DNA from: Chaetoderma sp. LZ-2023a
Lineage: Eukaryota > Mollusca > Caudofoveata > Chaetodermatida > Chaetodermatidae
DNA: 64,000 nt
Direction: 5' to 3'
Assembly (NCBI GenBank): GCA_034401795.1
Contig: CM067371.1
Location: 79,052,470 to 79,116,469 of the forward strand
The notes below the pieces were generated by a model, which was given only the letters and a program-made list of their open reading frames with translations, had not been told where the DNA came from and did no database searches. Below are positions 1 to 12,242 of the stretch, piece after piece. Every line of letters starts with the position of its first letter. The stretch's first letter is position 1. A program made the position numbers and the translations under genes.

Positions 1-746
1 GCCTTCAAGGTCTTTTGCGCATTTGGATCGATTTATATACTTTTAATCCTGAATTCACTGGTTATGACGGACCTAGATATGCCATTCCTTACGCATTTTA
101 ATAGTGATGTCAGCCTACCTGTGACATAATTGATTATGACGTCATATGCTTGAGTGCCTGATCAGATCTATTCATTGGCCTGTTCGCTAGGGATCTGACC
201 AGGTGATCCAGTTCATATTGTTTCAAAACTTTGCAGTGCATACCACAATAGAGTAAGGAACCAGATGGATCATAGGATCATTAGATTATGTCTGAAACGA
301 GCAGTGTCATATACTCCGCTGCGGACCAATCAAAATGGAATTGCGCCATAACTCTGATCATACCATTTCATAAGCGATGAGAAGAATTAACTCAATCCAA
401 TGAGAAATTAACCCATTCTTTAAATTGCCCAATCATTACATTTAGTATTTTCCGCATTCGGGACGATTTGCATTGCAAAATCTCAAGCGCCACTAATTAA
501 AACGTGTACTATTTCAATGTGTATTTCTATCTTAAAATATCACATGTGTCAGAAACAAACATGGCAAAATATGTGTATGAGTTCTTTAACTATGCTCCGA
601 AGAAAGACTGCTTCACAACACAAAATATGTATTTATAATGTAGGCAATGGCTTATGGAGTTATAGAGGGACAATTCACGCTATAATTCGAAATGTATGAG
701 CTGATGGTTCTGCCATACCACTGAGACAAAAAGGCCAACATAGAGG

Positions 747-976
747 GATCTATTTCTAGCTATGACGCGCCCATTTCTAACTATGACCCGCCCATTTCTA
801 TCTATGATACACCCATTAGCCAAGCTCTGTCTGCGTTGTATGCGTGGTGAAGTAGATTTATGTCTTTAAAATCTGAATTCCGAGAACCTAATTTTCAGGA
901 GAAATATAGAGGAAAACTGTTTAATATTTGAAACACCTTAATTGGGACTGTTGCTGCCGATGGAAGCTCCCAGACA
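747..976 (-). repeat. PAL foldback element, partial (half up to the hairpin core)
   Basis: The GCCCATTTCTA motif appears in tandem, followed by the GAATTC-containing internal segment and the start of the hairpin core. The layout matches the left half of the 33988-34340 copy. It stops in the core and directly abuts the next PAL copy in the opposite orientation. The two may be one rearranged element or two insertions. Confidence 0.55.
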
Positions 977-1380
977 AATTCATCTTTCCAGAGTATCCAT
1001 CCATCATCTGACCACGTATAACGTCATAATCAGCCCACTGCGTGTATGATGACGTCACAATCATTACTTCACAAAGGGTTCCATATAGACCATCACCAAC
1101 TCTCAAATACTCCGACACGTTGTATGAATTGTATGTCTTTGTAATTGTTTACTATTTAATAAACATGCTGTTGAGTATTTTGAAACTAATTTTACTGGGC
1201 GCTGGTCATGCCTTAGGCAACAACAACAACACCCAGTCAAATTGGTTTCAAAATATTCAAATATTCAGTTTAAATGTGAAGTTTTTTGAAAATTGATAGT
1301 CCTGGTGTTCAGAGATCGAAGTGTGGGTGGAGCTTAGCTAGAGATGGGCGGGGTATAAATAAAACCGGAAAGGTCCATTA
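977..1380 (+). repeat. PAL foldback MITE-like element
   Basis: The copy runs from AATTCATCTTTCCAGAG to GGAAAGGTCCATT. It holds a TGACGTCA site near 1042, the TTTACTATTTAATAAACAT block, a degraded hairpin core (about 1170-1262) and the terminal block with GTGGGTGGAGCTTAGCTA. The imperfect inverted ends share ACCTTTCC. It is non-coding: frames here cross the hairpin and are not genes. It lies inside LR1 copy A; copy B has no equivalent insertion at this point. Confidence 0.75.
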
Positions 1381-3222
1381 GTATCAACATATTAAAAAGA
1401 ATGTGTATTAAATTGTAAAACCACGAACATTCAATTCTTACAATTTCGTATTGAACTTTGCGATTTTCATTACGGAGTTACGTCATTTTGAATGTGACGT
1501 TAACTAAAGCGTGACATACGTTATTATGACGTCCAGTTAGTGGAGTGACAGTTCGCATCTATACATTAAGAAGAGGGGTTGACATGTGATTAGTTACTCT
1601 AGGATAGATTGTGAGGTCACACACCATCGGTTCGATAAGACACACGATCATACCAACCCTCTTTAAAGAAGCACACCAAAGATGTGTTGTTTCCCATTCA
1701 AGGCTAATAATGAGACCGACCATCTCACATACTTTCACCAACTTTACATATATAGTTATCTCTATATTTAACCATTCTTAATAAACATTAAATACTTATT
1801 AGAGAAAAAGTATTAACCGGATCAAAAGAAGATTTGAAGACGATTTCAAGAACCAATTATTTAAAAATACAATTTAAGAAATCCATCCACGAACACAGAG
1901 TCGGCAATTTTTCTATGCCCGTGTAACCATCACAGATATTTCACTAAATTTAGTGCTCCTTTCGCCAGGTCGTTGCTACACCAGTTAACCCATAGATTAT
2001 ACAATTGCTTTTATTCCTTGTCAACCCAGCAAACGTATTACATTTTTTACGGATACATTATTAATATGTTCTAAGCATTCGATTGCGTGAAGGATAGAAA
2101 TCCTGAAATAGATGCCAATGTTTCTTATGTAATATAATTATCCTCGCATCTTTTGTCAAGAGAAGACTTCAGAAAAGCTGTCATGGAATAGCAAATAGAG
2201 AATAGGCTGGCGGAAACGATAATAGCATCAAGTAGTGACAGAAAACGTCCATTGTGATTTAGTGAAAAGCAAAGGTGTGTCATACTGTTTTGGAAGCGTC
2301 TCAGCCAGTGTTACTTTTCCGAAGTGACGTCTGTGGCATAATCTTGCTCCAATCTCGATGATTATTTTGGAAATTCTTTGACGGAAATGTATATCCATCT
2401 ATACCGGAAACAGCAGTTAGTTCAATTCTTTTCAAAATCTGCATCAAACTTCTTACTTAAGTTCCTTAATCATTATTTTGTAAAAATAGAGATGAAATAG
2501 TTGAGATCGAGCCAAACTACTGTTTAGCTAACAGCCTTCTTCCATTTATGCTGCATTCTATTTCCTACATACATCCAAATCAGCGATTGATCGAGTTAGA
2601 TTTTAAATTTTATTGAAAACATAAAATTCCCATTTCGTTGTATGTTGTTGTCTCGCCTTTGAATTGCACACTTCTTGTTATTGCTGGCATCCGTCTCTAT
2701 CACCCATCTTATGTGAACCCTAAGAGACCTGAACTCATTGCGCGCTTAATGGATTATCTGGTATGGTTGTACACGATCAATATGCGACTCTCAGTTTATA
2801 AATTGGTATTATTCATGGCATACCTCTGAGACGTTAGGCTATATTATGTGTCTTTCATTCATATAGTGGCAGCAACATTGGACATAACAGGTTTCAAAAT
2901 GGATATCGCTTTTGCTCCATCAAGCTTGACATTTTCAACAGTTTACAATCTATTGCTACTTTGTCCGCACACATGATGCATTGATTTCGCATCACGATCT
3001 TATTCCGTCTATGTTTCTTTGGCAATCCAAACAATTCTTTCATTCCATATCCGCTACATTTTGTTTGTAGTCCTCAGTAACAACGCATTTACATATCTGA
3101 TCGAGTCCACAAAAACACATATCCCAGGATTAATATATGAATGAATTTCAACTTGATTGGCTCAGTCACTGGACATATTTCAAATGTCTCGAGATATTTA
3201 AGACTTACAGTAACATAATGTA

Positions 3223-3837
3223 AATATTCACACTTTAGAGATGCATAACCTTCAAACTTATGTCACCGTAGAAAAGCTTGCTTACTCCCGAATAGGCGAT
3301 AATTATTCTGCATTTCTATATCTGTACATACACATTGGTCTTGATTGGTGGAATTGGAACACATGCTACACTCGTGTGGATCATGGTCATGAGCTTATCA
3401 GATATGACGTTGACCTATTAATAACTCTGTTTGACATAAGGTACACAAGAATTTACTTACATATGTTTGCTAGCAAGCATAGATATACTGTGCGGGTACA
3501 ATTACAGTATAACACGCTTTAGACGAGACTTAGAACACATAAGGTACAATAAATATCTAACCAAATTGGGATGTAGATGAGTTGGACTGAAATATCAGCT
3601 TGGCCGTGACCATTATGCACAACCCATATTGTTTGCCACAGGTCACAGCGTACAGGAAACTGGAGGTGACTTTCACTTTGCGTTGCTTGATGATATTTGC
3701 ATCTATAAGAAGCATTCTAGTTATTGTTAATTTAATAACGGTTATATAATTTGTTAGTCCTAGAAATTCCATTCTTGGGATGAATATGGAACATACATTA
3801 AATGTCACAGTACATAGACAATCGCCATAGCCTTTGT
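3223..3837. other. Unassigned AT-rich DNA
   Basis: I recognise no gene or repeat. The two longest open frames (3241-3522 plus, 3557-3808 minus) have no recognisable domain and look like chance frames. Confidence 0.4.
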
Positions 3838-3900
3838 CAAAGTCAATGTCAAAGTCAAAAATTATTTATTTGCAAATATAATTCATCTTATTATATGTTT
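3838..3900 (-). repeat. Possible 3' tail of a non-LTR element
   Basis: Read on the minus strand, an AT-rich segment ends in a short TTTGAC/ATTGAC hexamer run (3838-3862), the kind of simple-repeat tail that ends many invertebrate non-LTR elements. No coding remnant is recognisable upstream, so the call rests on the tail alone. Confidence 0.25.
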
Positions 3901-4148
3901 GATACCAGGTTGTCGGCCGAAGGTATATCCTATAACTCTGGCGGATACCTTACACATATTACATGTATTAACATGACAGCTACAACAGACACAGTTAGCT
4001 GCAATCTGACGATACACATATATAGTAGGCAATTTTATAAGGACGCATACAACGAAGATATACACAGAATTTATAACTGTTTGTGATTTTCAGTATTGTA
4101 GGATGTTCAATTTGATGAGGACGCATCTATGGGCAGGGATTGGGGTGG

Positions 4149-4327
4149 GTAGTAGTAGTGGTAGTAGTGGTAGTAGTGGTAGTAGTGGTAGTAGTGGTAG
4201 TAGTAGTAGTAGTAGTAGCAGCGGCAGCGGCAGCGGCAACGGCAGCGGCAGCGGCAGCAGCAGCGGCAGCGGCAGCGGTAGCGGTAGCGGCAGTAGCAGT
4301 AGCAGTAGTAGTAGTAGTAGTAGTAGC

Positions 4328-4386
<59 letters not shown>

Positions 4387-4412
4387 TAGTAGTAGTAGTA
4401 GCAGTAGTATGT
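4149..4412. repeat. Compound trinucleotide microsatellite (AGT/GGT/GGC)n
   Basis: Blocks of GTAGTAGTG, AGT, GGCAGC and again AGT repeats run for about 260 bp. All three forward frames and a reverse frame stay open as homopolymer-like Ser/Gly, Val/Ala or Tyr strings. That is a property of the repeat, not a gene. A second array of similar make-up lies at 44706-45070. Confidence 0.95.
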
Positions 4413-5504
4413 AATCTTCTTATTGTTTTTATGATTGCTGTTGATGTTAGTATTGGTCACTTTTTGCTGTTTCGTGTTGTTCCATAGCTTCGTGGCTGTG
4501 ACGGATATTCAATTTTTCCCTACGTTTGCTCTTGTATACTTTACCGCTAGTTTGTGCCTTATTCCTGTATTATGTTGGTGGATGCTGGTATTGTGTGCGA
4601 ATTAAGAGGTGGTTGATTTAGGTAGGGCATTGTGATGAAAGTGTTTGACTATAGTAAGGATTTGTGACTTTTGAATTTGAGGAGTTTCTCAGGTTTACAC
4701 ATTGTTTGGCCCTCTGCTGGATTAGCAAATAGTTTAATGCGTGTTTTCTGGAGACTTTGAATTTTTGATAATTTGTTTTGTGCATGTTAGTCCAAATAGC
4801 ATTGCAATGTATATGTGGAAGGTTCAGAGCGCTAAATAGTGTTTTAACAGTATCATATTCCATATATAGTTTTAATCTTTGTGTGACATACATGTTTTTA
4901 GCTACGTTTGCTGTTGCTGTATCAATTTGTTAAGCCCAGGTCGTGTTTTATATACTTACGAGTTGGCACAAAAACAAGGATAGTCACTACATCACTTTTG
5001 ACTGTACAATCAGTTCAACAAGTACTTGCTATATTCTTTGCCAAGATCCTTTAAAAGTAACTAATGCGAGCTTTGTAATATACGTCTGGTTGCCCGTTCT
5101 ATGAATAGGGTATTGTGCTGCTAACACCATTCATTCAGAAATCTCTTAATCCTTTAGTTATCAAGATTGGCCTTTTGTATGGCCATTTGCATTACAGCAG
5201 AAGAAAATCTTTGAAAACGTATGACTGAATTGACTGGCTTGGTAATCGAGTCTGTAATTCCAGCGGTAAATCTTCAAAGATTATCTTCTTGGAAGGCAAA
5301 CAGTCATTTACCGAGATCAGTAAATGATAGATGCTGATAATTCTGTTGACAAGGGTTAAGTCACTGTTCGGCCATTGTTATTGGAAGCGCCTGGTAATCA
5401 GTATGTCTCTGCACACATACATGTGTTATCTCAGCAATAAGAGGTAATATTTAAATATTTGAATCATGAAGTGCCAGAATCTTAATTCAAGTGCTAAATA
5501 AGCT
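4413..5504. other. Unassigned AT-rich DNA
   Basis: I see no coding sequence I can support. A segment at about 5200-5320 resembles the LR4 unit (AGTCATT-type block followed by TCTTCTTGG and a GCAAAC block), but it is weakly conserved. Confidence 0.4.
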
Positions 5505-5820
5505 GATTTATATTTTGAAACAAATCTGACTGGAAGCCTTTGCCCACAGCTGTTTGTCAAATTATATTCAAAATATTCAACAGAATATTTGTGAAATTCA
5601 TATAGATAATGCATAACTTGATACCTATTTTGAATGCAATTTGACTGGAACCTGTTGCTGCCATAGGCAGAGCAGCAGCCATCAAACAAAATACTTTCAA
5701 ACTATTCAACATAATATTTATAAAATTATTTTGAAAGTAATTTGACTGTCACATGTCGTTTCCATGGGCGCAATAGCTATCAGTGGAATTACCTTCGAAA
5801 TGTTCAACAGGAATCTGAAA
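5505..5820. repeat. Three degenerate PAL hairpin cores in tandem
   Basis: Three successive blocks at about 5505-5600, 5625-5715 and 5732-5815 each start with TTTTGAA(A/T)G/CAATTTGACTG-type sequence and run through a decayed hairpin to TTCAACA. Spacing is about 110-120 bp. Elsewhere in the window the core occurs once per element, so this looks like local tandem amplification or nested insertion of the core. Confidence 0.6.
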
Positions 5821-5874
5821 ATTCAATCCTCTAATGGCTACGATTTAAAGGTGAAATAAGAATTATTTCTTTGA

Positions 5875-6050
5875 TAGAAAAGTTCAATTTTCAGACAAAG
5901 AGAAGTCTATTTTTGAAAATTCTACACTGTAATGATTGGTTCCATAAGCGAGCCAGTCATTCCAGTAGTAAAATTTCTAAAAATAGTCTTTTCTTGGTCT
6001 GCAAATTGACGGTATTCAAAATCAATACAGAAGCTTTGGTGGTCAGTTTG
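5875..6050 (+). repeat. LR4 unit (dispersed copy)
   Basis: The segment has AAAGAGAAG, then GAGCCAGTCATTCCAGTAG, then TCTGCAAATTGAC in the same order as the tandem units at 60590-61370 and the copy at 11540-11720. It is non-coding. Confidence 0.55.
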
Positions 6051-6337
6051 GCCATTCCTTGGTTAATAATACTAATATTTTATTCTATTAATCATATTCT
6101 GCAGTACAGTACTGTTTACTATGCTTTAATAATCTGTAAATCTAAAAGATATGCATTGTTTTAATTTCCAACACTGATTATAAAAGAATACAGTCAAATT
6201 ATTCCTCATAAGCTAGAACACACTACAGTAATAAGCAACAAAATGTTTTTCCAGAGAGACTCACTTCCAGCAGTGGCATAGTTGATATACGTGTACTGTG
6301 TTCCAAAGCATAAGTACCAGAGGTGTGCCCAAATATT

Positions 6338-6490
6338 CAAATGCATTTGCAAATGCATTTGCACTTGCATTTGAATAAATTGCAAAGATTTGCATTTGCA
6401 TTTAAATGCAATCGAGCTAGGCTGCATTTTCACTTGCATTTGCATTTGAATCATTTACAAACATTTGCATTTGCATTTAAATGCAATAAC
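6338..6490. repeat. GCATTT-type hexamer minisatellite
   Basis: The motif GCATTT (or AAATGC) recurs about every 6 bp in both orientations, so parts can fold back on themselves. The overlapping open frames on both strands are artefacts of the hexamer. Confidence 0.85.
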
Positions 6491-6639
6491 ATGTACTTTA
6501 ACCCAAGTTTGTTACCCGTGCATTAGGATTTACTAGGAGTGTTGCATTGGCATGTCAGAATGCCGAAAATAGTAAATAAAATAGAGGTTATCATTAGGTG
6601 TCTATCATTCAACTAACCGTCTATCATTCGACTAACCTA

Positions 6640-7264
6640 TTTTGTACGCCACCAGTAAAGGTGCTAATTGTGATTCAATTAATTGCCTCTTCCCAGCTGG
6701 CATGTAAAATACATTTTTAAAACTAATTATGGCTTCAATAATTATGTTCATATCTTATTCGCTAAGTGTTCTGCCCAGTTGATGGTCGCAATTTAATGTT
6801 ACCAGTACTCATGTAAATTGCGCTTAGTAATCGATATTGGCGTACTCCGTTACTGAGCAGGCATGACAATATAGCTACAAATACAACATCATGTGTAATG
6901 ACAAGACAATTTGATTACAGCATAAAAATCCTGCCGAAAGAACTTACTGATAACAATGTTAAAAAGGAGAGCCCTTGTCATGAATGTCTGCGGGACAATA
7001 TTAGAAAAACGTTAGGTAATATCGTGGAATAGGGACTGACCGAATGTGAAGCCGTCCGGATGATAACTGCAGTCATAGTTCACATATAAATACTGAACAT
7101 CGCAATGCATCATGTTTTCCGGAGAGGAAAATTGAGAATAATTGAATAGATCAAACAAAGAAAGATTAGCAGTTCATGTGTCAATATGTACAAGTTGACT
7201 AAGTTTCATACCAATTGCAAATAAAATGTGGCGGTATCATGGAGAAAAATGGAGAAATAGGCGA
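6640..7264 (+). repeat. LR2 repeat, copy 1
   Basis: It is homologous to 26745-27120 (shared GCCACCAG, GCTAATTGTGATTCAATTA and TAGTAATCGA blocks) and, in its 3' half, to 58862-59170 (GTCAAGTTGACTAAGTTTCAT-type block preserved with small changes). It is non-coding. It ends in GAGAAA, where the insertion at 7269 begins. Confidence 0.7.
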
Positions 7265-7268
7265 GAAA

Positions 7269-10200
7269 TGTAGCGCAGATCAACCGGTCAGGTACCGACC
7301 GTCCCAGTCAATCTGAGTACGAAACGGACGGACCAGGTACGCGCCAAGCACGCCCCCCCCTGGGTAGGATAATATGCATGTATAAAGCCATATAGGAGAG
7401 GCTCAGAACGACAAGGCCCGCAAGATTGTCTAGGGCACATGCGCGGGCTACCAGAGATTGCCTACCAACACGCGTTAGCATATGGAGAGAATTGCATCTT
7501 CTGAATACTCCGCGTCTGTATTCGTAATTCTTTAATACTAGACCCCTCGTCGTTCTTGGTACGGATCATTACCAGAATGAAACGAGAAATCCGAATCTTA
7601 ATACAGATCTAAAATCAGTCCAGACATGGCGGAGATATCCATAATGCATCCGTTCCCAATAACATTATAAGTGCATGTGTACTTGGTGATAGGTGAAGGC
7701 CAGTAGGTCACGTGGACCTTAACCATGCCTCGTCACGACGCGCGCGTTGATTGGTTGAAACGCACTCTGTGACATCACTGCTCAGTATATAAGGAGCAAC
7801 AACATCAGAAATCAGCAGAGAGAAGTGGTGTGGCTGCCAGAGCATACCAAGACGCAATAGTATCACTTACTGTAATCTTTCCGGTTGAACAACCCAAACA
7901 GTGCTTATAGGTTTTGAGTTCTCATCTCTGGAGCACACCGACCGCATCTGCAAATAATGTTTTTGGAAGCGCCCAAACTGGGGAAATAACTAAATCAAAG
8001 AAAAGTTCCCCAAAGCAACAAGCTAAGAGGAACCTCCAGTGCGGATGGGCCTTTTGGCTGAGATGTAAGACCACAAAATTAGTATGTGAGACGGATGTGT
8101 TGTCGGATACCTCATAGGATCTGCTGAGCCACGCTGAAAAGTGGTGAAGAAACTCAGTACATGCATCGTGCTAGGTAATAACATTTTGACCGCAGTCCAT
8201 TTCGGAACATTGCTTGATGCACCACAAGAGCTATGCAGCGCATCCCGCCTTGTGAATCCGCAAATATGCTATTGCATTCAAATAATCTTTCAACTTAGCC
8301 CTTAACCAGTATTATGGAGTATATTCAATCTGCTCAAGTACGGAAATCCTACATATCTGCATATTTCTATATGTGTATTCTTACATGACTATGTACTAGA
8401 GATCCGCAAAGTTCATCTTCACCGTTCATGAGTATGAGCCGCATCAGTCAGTTTGTCTGCAGATATTCTTTAGCAGCAACTTAGGATCTTGCCATCTCAT
8501 GTCCCGGATACGCATCGCTTCAACTACAGTGATCATAAGACTGTTTTTGTATCGATGACTAATGGGTACTCTGTAACCTTTTTATAGTAATATTTATATA
8601 TTAGATACCGATATATGTAGTACCGAAAGGTCGTGTGAGGCCTCATTTTTATAGTTTATCTATTTAGTTGTATATATTCATTTATTTTCATTTATGTGCC
8701 GATGACTGCTAGGCACTGCAAGGTCGTGTGACCTCACATTTACTGTACTGTATTAGTTGATAATATGGCAGCAGCCATCCTAGTCAAATCGTTTTGCTTA
8801 TTTGTTCAAAAACTTGGACCGCACTTCGCTTAGGTTACATTATGCAGCAACAACAAACACACCACCTTGTTCCCCGCACAGCATAAGATTTTCACTGAGG
8901 TCTCTGCTCATGTTCACAATACGTGAACCTGGCATGCGGCTGACTAAACCTGGCTATTTTAGCTCGATAGAATAGGTTTAATACGTAGTTAGTGACGACT
9001 ACTCTTAGGAGACATCTGTGTAAGCCTCTCTTCCAAAAGCTGCGGATAGGATATACACTGCGTACCGGCTCGTTTGTATAAATTGGCCATAACCGTAGGG
9101 CCTCCTAAATTAGTAGTATATGAGTAGTTGTCCTTTTCTGCACTCCTCTCGCCTCAGGGCCTATTAATTGTTTGGACTCCCTCTTGACACGTTGGTTAGA
9201 ACTGACTTTGGAAACTATTGGGGTTTCTGAGCAGATAGAATCAAAGTGTCCATGACCGCACACATTCCCCCAGTATCTTCGGATACATATTAGCTAGTTC
9301 CATGCCAAAGTAGGAATCACTACAAAATAATTATATTTTATACTCCTGTAGTGCATTCTTTTGGGCTTTCTGAATTAATCATAAAGACACGTAAATGTTA
9401 AGTCCTAGGGTACGGATCCCACATGATCCACACTCGAAACGCTAGGTGACGGATAGAGACGTAGATCGCCATCTAACTCCACGGCGACTGGGTGTGGCCT
9501 TGGAGCCCACCACGCCTTCACAGGAAGATCGCCATAGTTGGATATCTGTCTCCCTCGCCCAACCATACATAGATACATGCTTTGCAAATGCTTATGTAGT
9601 GTGACTTGTCCCTGTGTTATTATTTGTGGTCATGCTGCGGTATGTGACAGGATCGTTATTTGATTCTGAAGCTGCCACCAGGTGACTTGTTTGCACGCTG
9701 TAGGTCTGAGGATGATGCTCCGTGGTGGTGACCACGCGAAAACCGAGCATTCTCGCCAGACAGACCTATATGTCAAAACGAGACATGTGTGGAATTAAAA
9801 ACTAAATGATAGAGTTGGTTCTAGTAAGAAGGCCCGCATAAATAAAGCGGCAACTACAAAATAATAATATATCTAACTCACATAATACGATGGTGTTGAA
9901 TTATGTCGAAATCATCCGCCTCATCTTCACTTAAACCAGTGTGCATCCCAAACACTTAACTACAGTAGGTAAACTAACTTTTTCATCTTAGCATAGTTTG
10001 AACATTAGAGTAGCCCTTTTTTCCATTTCTCCTCCTCCGCTTCGGCGTTGTAGGTATTTTCCTGTGACGGAGGCCCGCGCGAGGTACTTTCCTCTCGCAG
10101 CCAAAAGCTTGACCAGCCTGCGATTATATAGCTTATATTAAGTTCACTAAAGTGACCCCGTTAGGACTCCTTTGCGGGGATACCTTACGGAACATACAGA

Positions 10201-10580
10201 TCAGAGATCTGCGAGGTACCTCTGGCGAGGATCAGATTAAACAACAACACCCATTCGTTCTTACATACTTTCCTTCCCCATTAGACGTAAACGAGTACCA
10301 TTGTTTCGTTTAATATAATTTGTCTCCTTTAATTTTGTCATAATGAACCATCATACCGGTGACACCAACAGCTGTGATGAGACGGTGTGGTTCAACGATG
10401 GTCGCCCGGCCCCACTGGAACGTGAACGTTCCACCGACTCACGAAGTTGGTCTTTGTACGAACCCGGAGAGGTGCGAATCCCATTCCATTACCCGGAGAC
10501 AAACTAACCAGCACCCTCACCCCAGCGGTGTCGTAGGGTATGAGGGAGTCGCGGACCACCGCGCAGCCATGGAGGCTACA
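7269..10580. mobile_element. Putative 3.3 kb insertion with TG...CA ends (unclassified)
   Basis: At 59140-59240 the LR2 and LR3 families are contiguous. Here they are split by 3312 bp. The split segment starts TGTAGC, ends GCTACA and is flanked by the 4-base direct repeat GAAA (7265-7268 and 10581-10584). TG...CA ends with a 4-5 base target duplication are typical of LTR-retroelement integration, but I see no long terminal repeats, primer site or gag/pol. A non-autonomous (LARD/TRIM-like) or very decayed element is therefore the most I can say. A short internal duplication (offset ~93 bp, block AAGGTCGTGTGA) occurs at 8627 and 8720. Open frames inside (for example 7914-8117 and 10359-10709) have no recognisable domains. 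Confidence 0.4.
7749..7797 (+). promoter_or_regulatory. Pol II core-promoter-like cluster
   Basis: GATTGGTT (inverted CCAAT) at about 7749, TGACATCACTG at about 7771 and TATATAAGG at 7786-7794 are spaced as in a TATA promoter, predicting a start near 7815-7820. It sits ~520 bp inside the putative insertion, so it could be that element's own promoter. No recognisable gene follows; only a 67-codon frame starts at 7914. Confidence 0.35.
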
Positions 10581-10584
10581 GAAA

Positions 10585-10720
10585 GAAAGTTAAAAAGCTG
10601 TAATAGGCCTGTATTATTTGCAAATCTAATAATAAAGAAATATTCAAATAATGTAGTGGTAAAAAAGTGTAAATATGGTAAATTATTGACTCCACTATAT
10701 AAGCTTTAAGGGTGCCAACA
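10585..10720 (+). repeat. LR3 repeat, left part
   Basis: It matches 59160-59245 through AGAAAGAAAG, the AATAATAAAGAAATATTCAAA-type block and AATGTAGTGGTA. In the 59 kb copy this follows LR2 directly, which implies that LR2 and LR3 are parts of one ancestral unit. Confidence 0.6.
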
Positions 10721-10843
10721 CCATCTTCCTAAATAGTTTTCTTAAACTAAGATGGGACTAACACACTCATGTTTAGAATCTTTAAATGGTTACATATTTA
10801 GCAATAATAACGTTTATATTGAAATTGTGTGATAACTACAACA

Positions 10844-11169
10844 TCAATGGACCTTTCCGGTTTTAGCTATGCCCCGCCCATCTCTAGCTAAGCTCCACCC
10901 ACACCTCGCTCGTGTTGTGATCGATCTATCTCTGAACCCCCTGACTATCAATTTCCAAATGAAATACACATTTAAGTTGTTGAATATTTTGAAACTAAGC
11001 TGACTGGGCGCCGATGCTGCCTTAGGCAGCAACGGCGCCCAGTCAAATTGGTTTCAAAATAGTCAACATCATGTTTATCAAATAGCATAGAATTACAAAG
11101 ACATACAATTCATACAACGTGTCAGACTATTTGACATTTGATGACGGTCTATATGGGACCCTTTGTGAC
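10844..11169 (-). repeat. PAL foldback MITE-like element
   Basis: It starts TCAATGGACCTTTCC, then has the GCCCCGCCCATCTCTAGC block, a hairpin core (about 10980-11065) and the AAATAG-ACATACAATTCATAC block. It ends near GGGACCCTTTGTGACG without the outer TGACGTCA-containing end of the full copies. It lies between the two LR3 parts. Confidence 0.75.
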
Positions 11170-11400
11170 GATCGCTAAGGATGTTATTTTAGTAATCGAT
11201 TTAATGAAAGGATGGTTTAATTGGCTACAGGATTTCACTCTTCACATGCCTCACAAATTGGTTATTTTCAAGTAAATTTAAGTGTCAAAGATTTTCGAGA
11301 CATTTGACAAGTTTCACGTGTCATTGTATATTTGGTTGGTTATGCAAATGTGTATTTCGAACACGTCTCGAGAACTACAACATAAAATTAATAGCAATAC
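11170..11400 (+). repeat. LR3 repeat, right part
   Basis: It starts ACGATCGCTAAGGATG and parallels 59384-59560 (ATCGATTTAAT, GTGTCAA and TTTGGTTGGTTATG-type blocks). It is non-coding. Confidence 0.55.
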
Positions 11401-11539
11401 AATTCTCAATGATGACTATAAGTTTAATGCAGCTGAGTTGGAGTGGGGAAATGTGAGGTAGAACTGCGTGATATAGGCTACTGATCCTACGTAGTAAGCC
11501 GGTTCAGTATGACGACTGTTTGTAAACCGCCATAATCAT

Positions 11540-11720
11540 GTTCTACCCGAAAATCCGACTTTACCACTGGAATAACTGGCTACCAAACGAAAAAGACATT
11601 CCAGCAGAAATTAAAAAAAAATAATCTTCCTTTGTCTGCAAATTGACATTTTCCATGCTGAAAATTATAATTTTATAGACCAAATTTGTCAATTAAAGGG
11701 CTAAAACGCAGATCCCTTTG
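11540..11720 (+). repeat. LR4 unit (dispersed copy)
   Basis: It shares TCTTCCTTTGTCTGCAAATT and CAATTAAAGGG blocks with the tandem LR4 units near 60.6-61.4 kb and with 5875-6050. Confidence 0.55.
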
Positions 11721-12242
11721 AATATACAATCTATATTTCCATTATTTTCCTTCCCTATTAAGTTGCTTATGATGAATAGCACTCTGTCTGTAAACTTTCG
11801 AATGTTTTTAAACTAATGTGACTACAAAATGCACGCGCTGTTATCATGCGTTTTAATGTTTATACAATTTTATATAAATGACTTTCTATTGGTCTTTCGC
11901 ATTCAGCGTTACCATAACCTAATTGGGTATAAAATGTTTTCGTTCTTTAATTCTTGTGATTGACGCTTATTCAGAATGTAGGCTGATAGATGAGTCTCAT
12001 GCTATGTGAATAATTCAGTTATCATGATTCCCATAAAAACGCATAATTACCTATATTTAGGACTACTTGTCCAAATATTATGCTAATCTAAACGATTAGT
12101 CTACATCACGAGTTCTGAGGAGTTTTTAAATTGTCGCAATTCAGATACAAAATAAACATGTTTATTGGTGATGTATTTCTGACTGAGGGAGTTATCACAA
12201 AAAGCTAAGTAACCGACTTCATGTGTAGATAATTTTTTAAAG
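11721..12242. other. Unassigned AT-rich DNA
   Basis: I recognise no gene or repeat family. It lies just downstream of the broken gypsy pol on that element's strand, where integrase would be expected. No integrase sequence is visible. Confidence 0.4.

Larger units (their letters stand above)
1..3222 (+). repeat. LR1 long non-coding repeat, copy A
   Basis: This stretch is paralogous to 34040-36535 in the same orientation, with many short blocks matching in order (for example 150-300 with 34350-34450, 1750-2130 with 35220-35620, and 2815-3200 with 36120-36500). The shared blocks are interrupted here by PAL elements at 747-1380. The first ~160 bases hold a PAL relic that lost its hairpin core compared with 33988-34340. 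No open frame above about 90 codons has recognisable protein content. The element is AT-rich and unclassified. I saw no terminal repeats or target duplication because the left end is cut by the window. Confidence 0.75.

Noticed and set aside
4103..4487. Poly-Ser/Gly, poly-Val/Ala and poly-Tyr frames
   Set aside because: Produced by the trinucleotide microsatellite in all frames. No non-repetitive coding flank.
8047..8064. GGGCCTTTTGGCTGAGAT resembles the 5' part of U2 snRNA
   Set aside because: Only about 17 bases match. The branch-recognition and Sm regions and a snRNA promoter are not recognisable, so it is likely chance.
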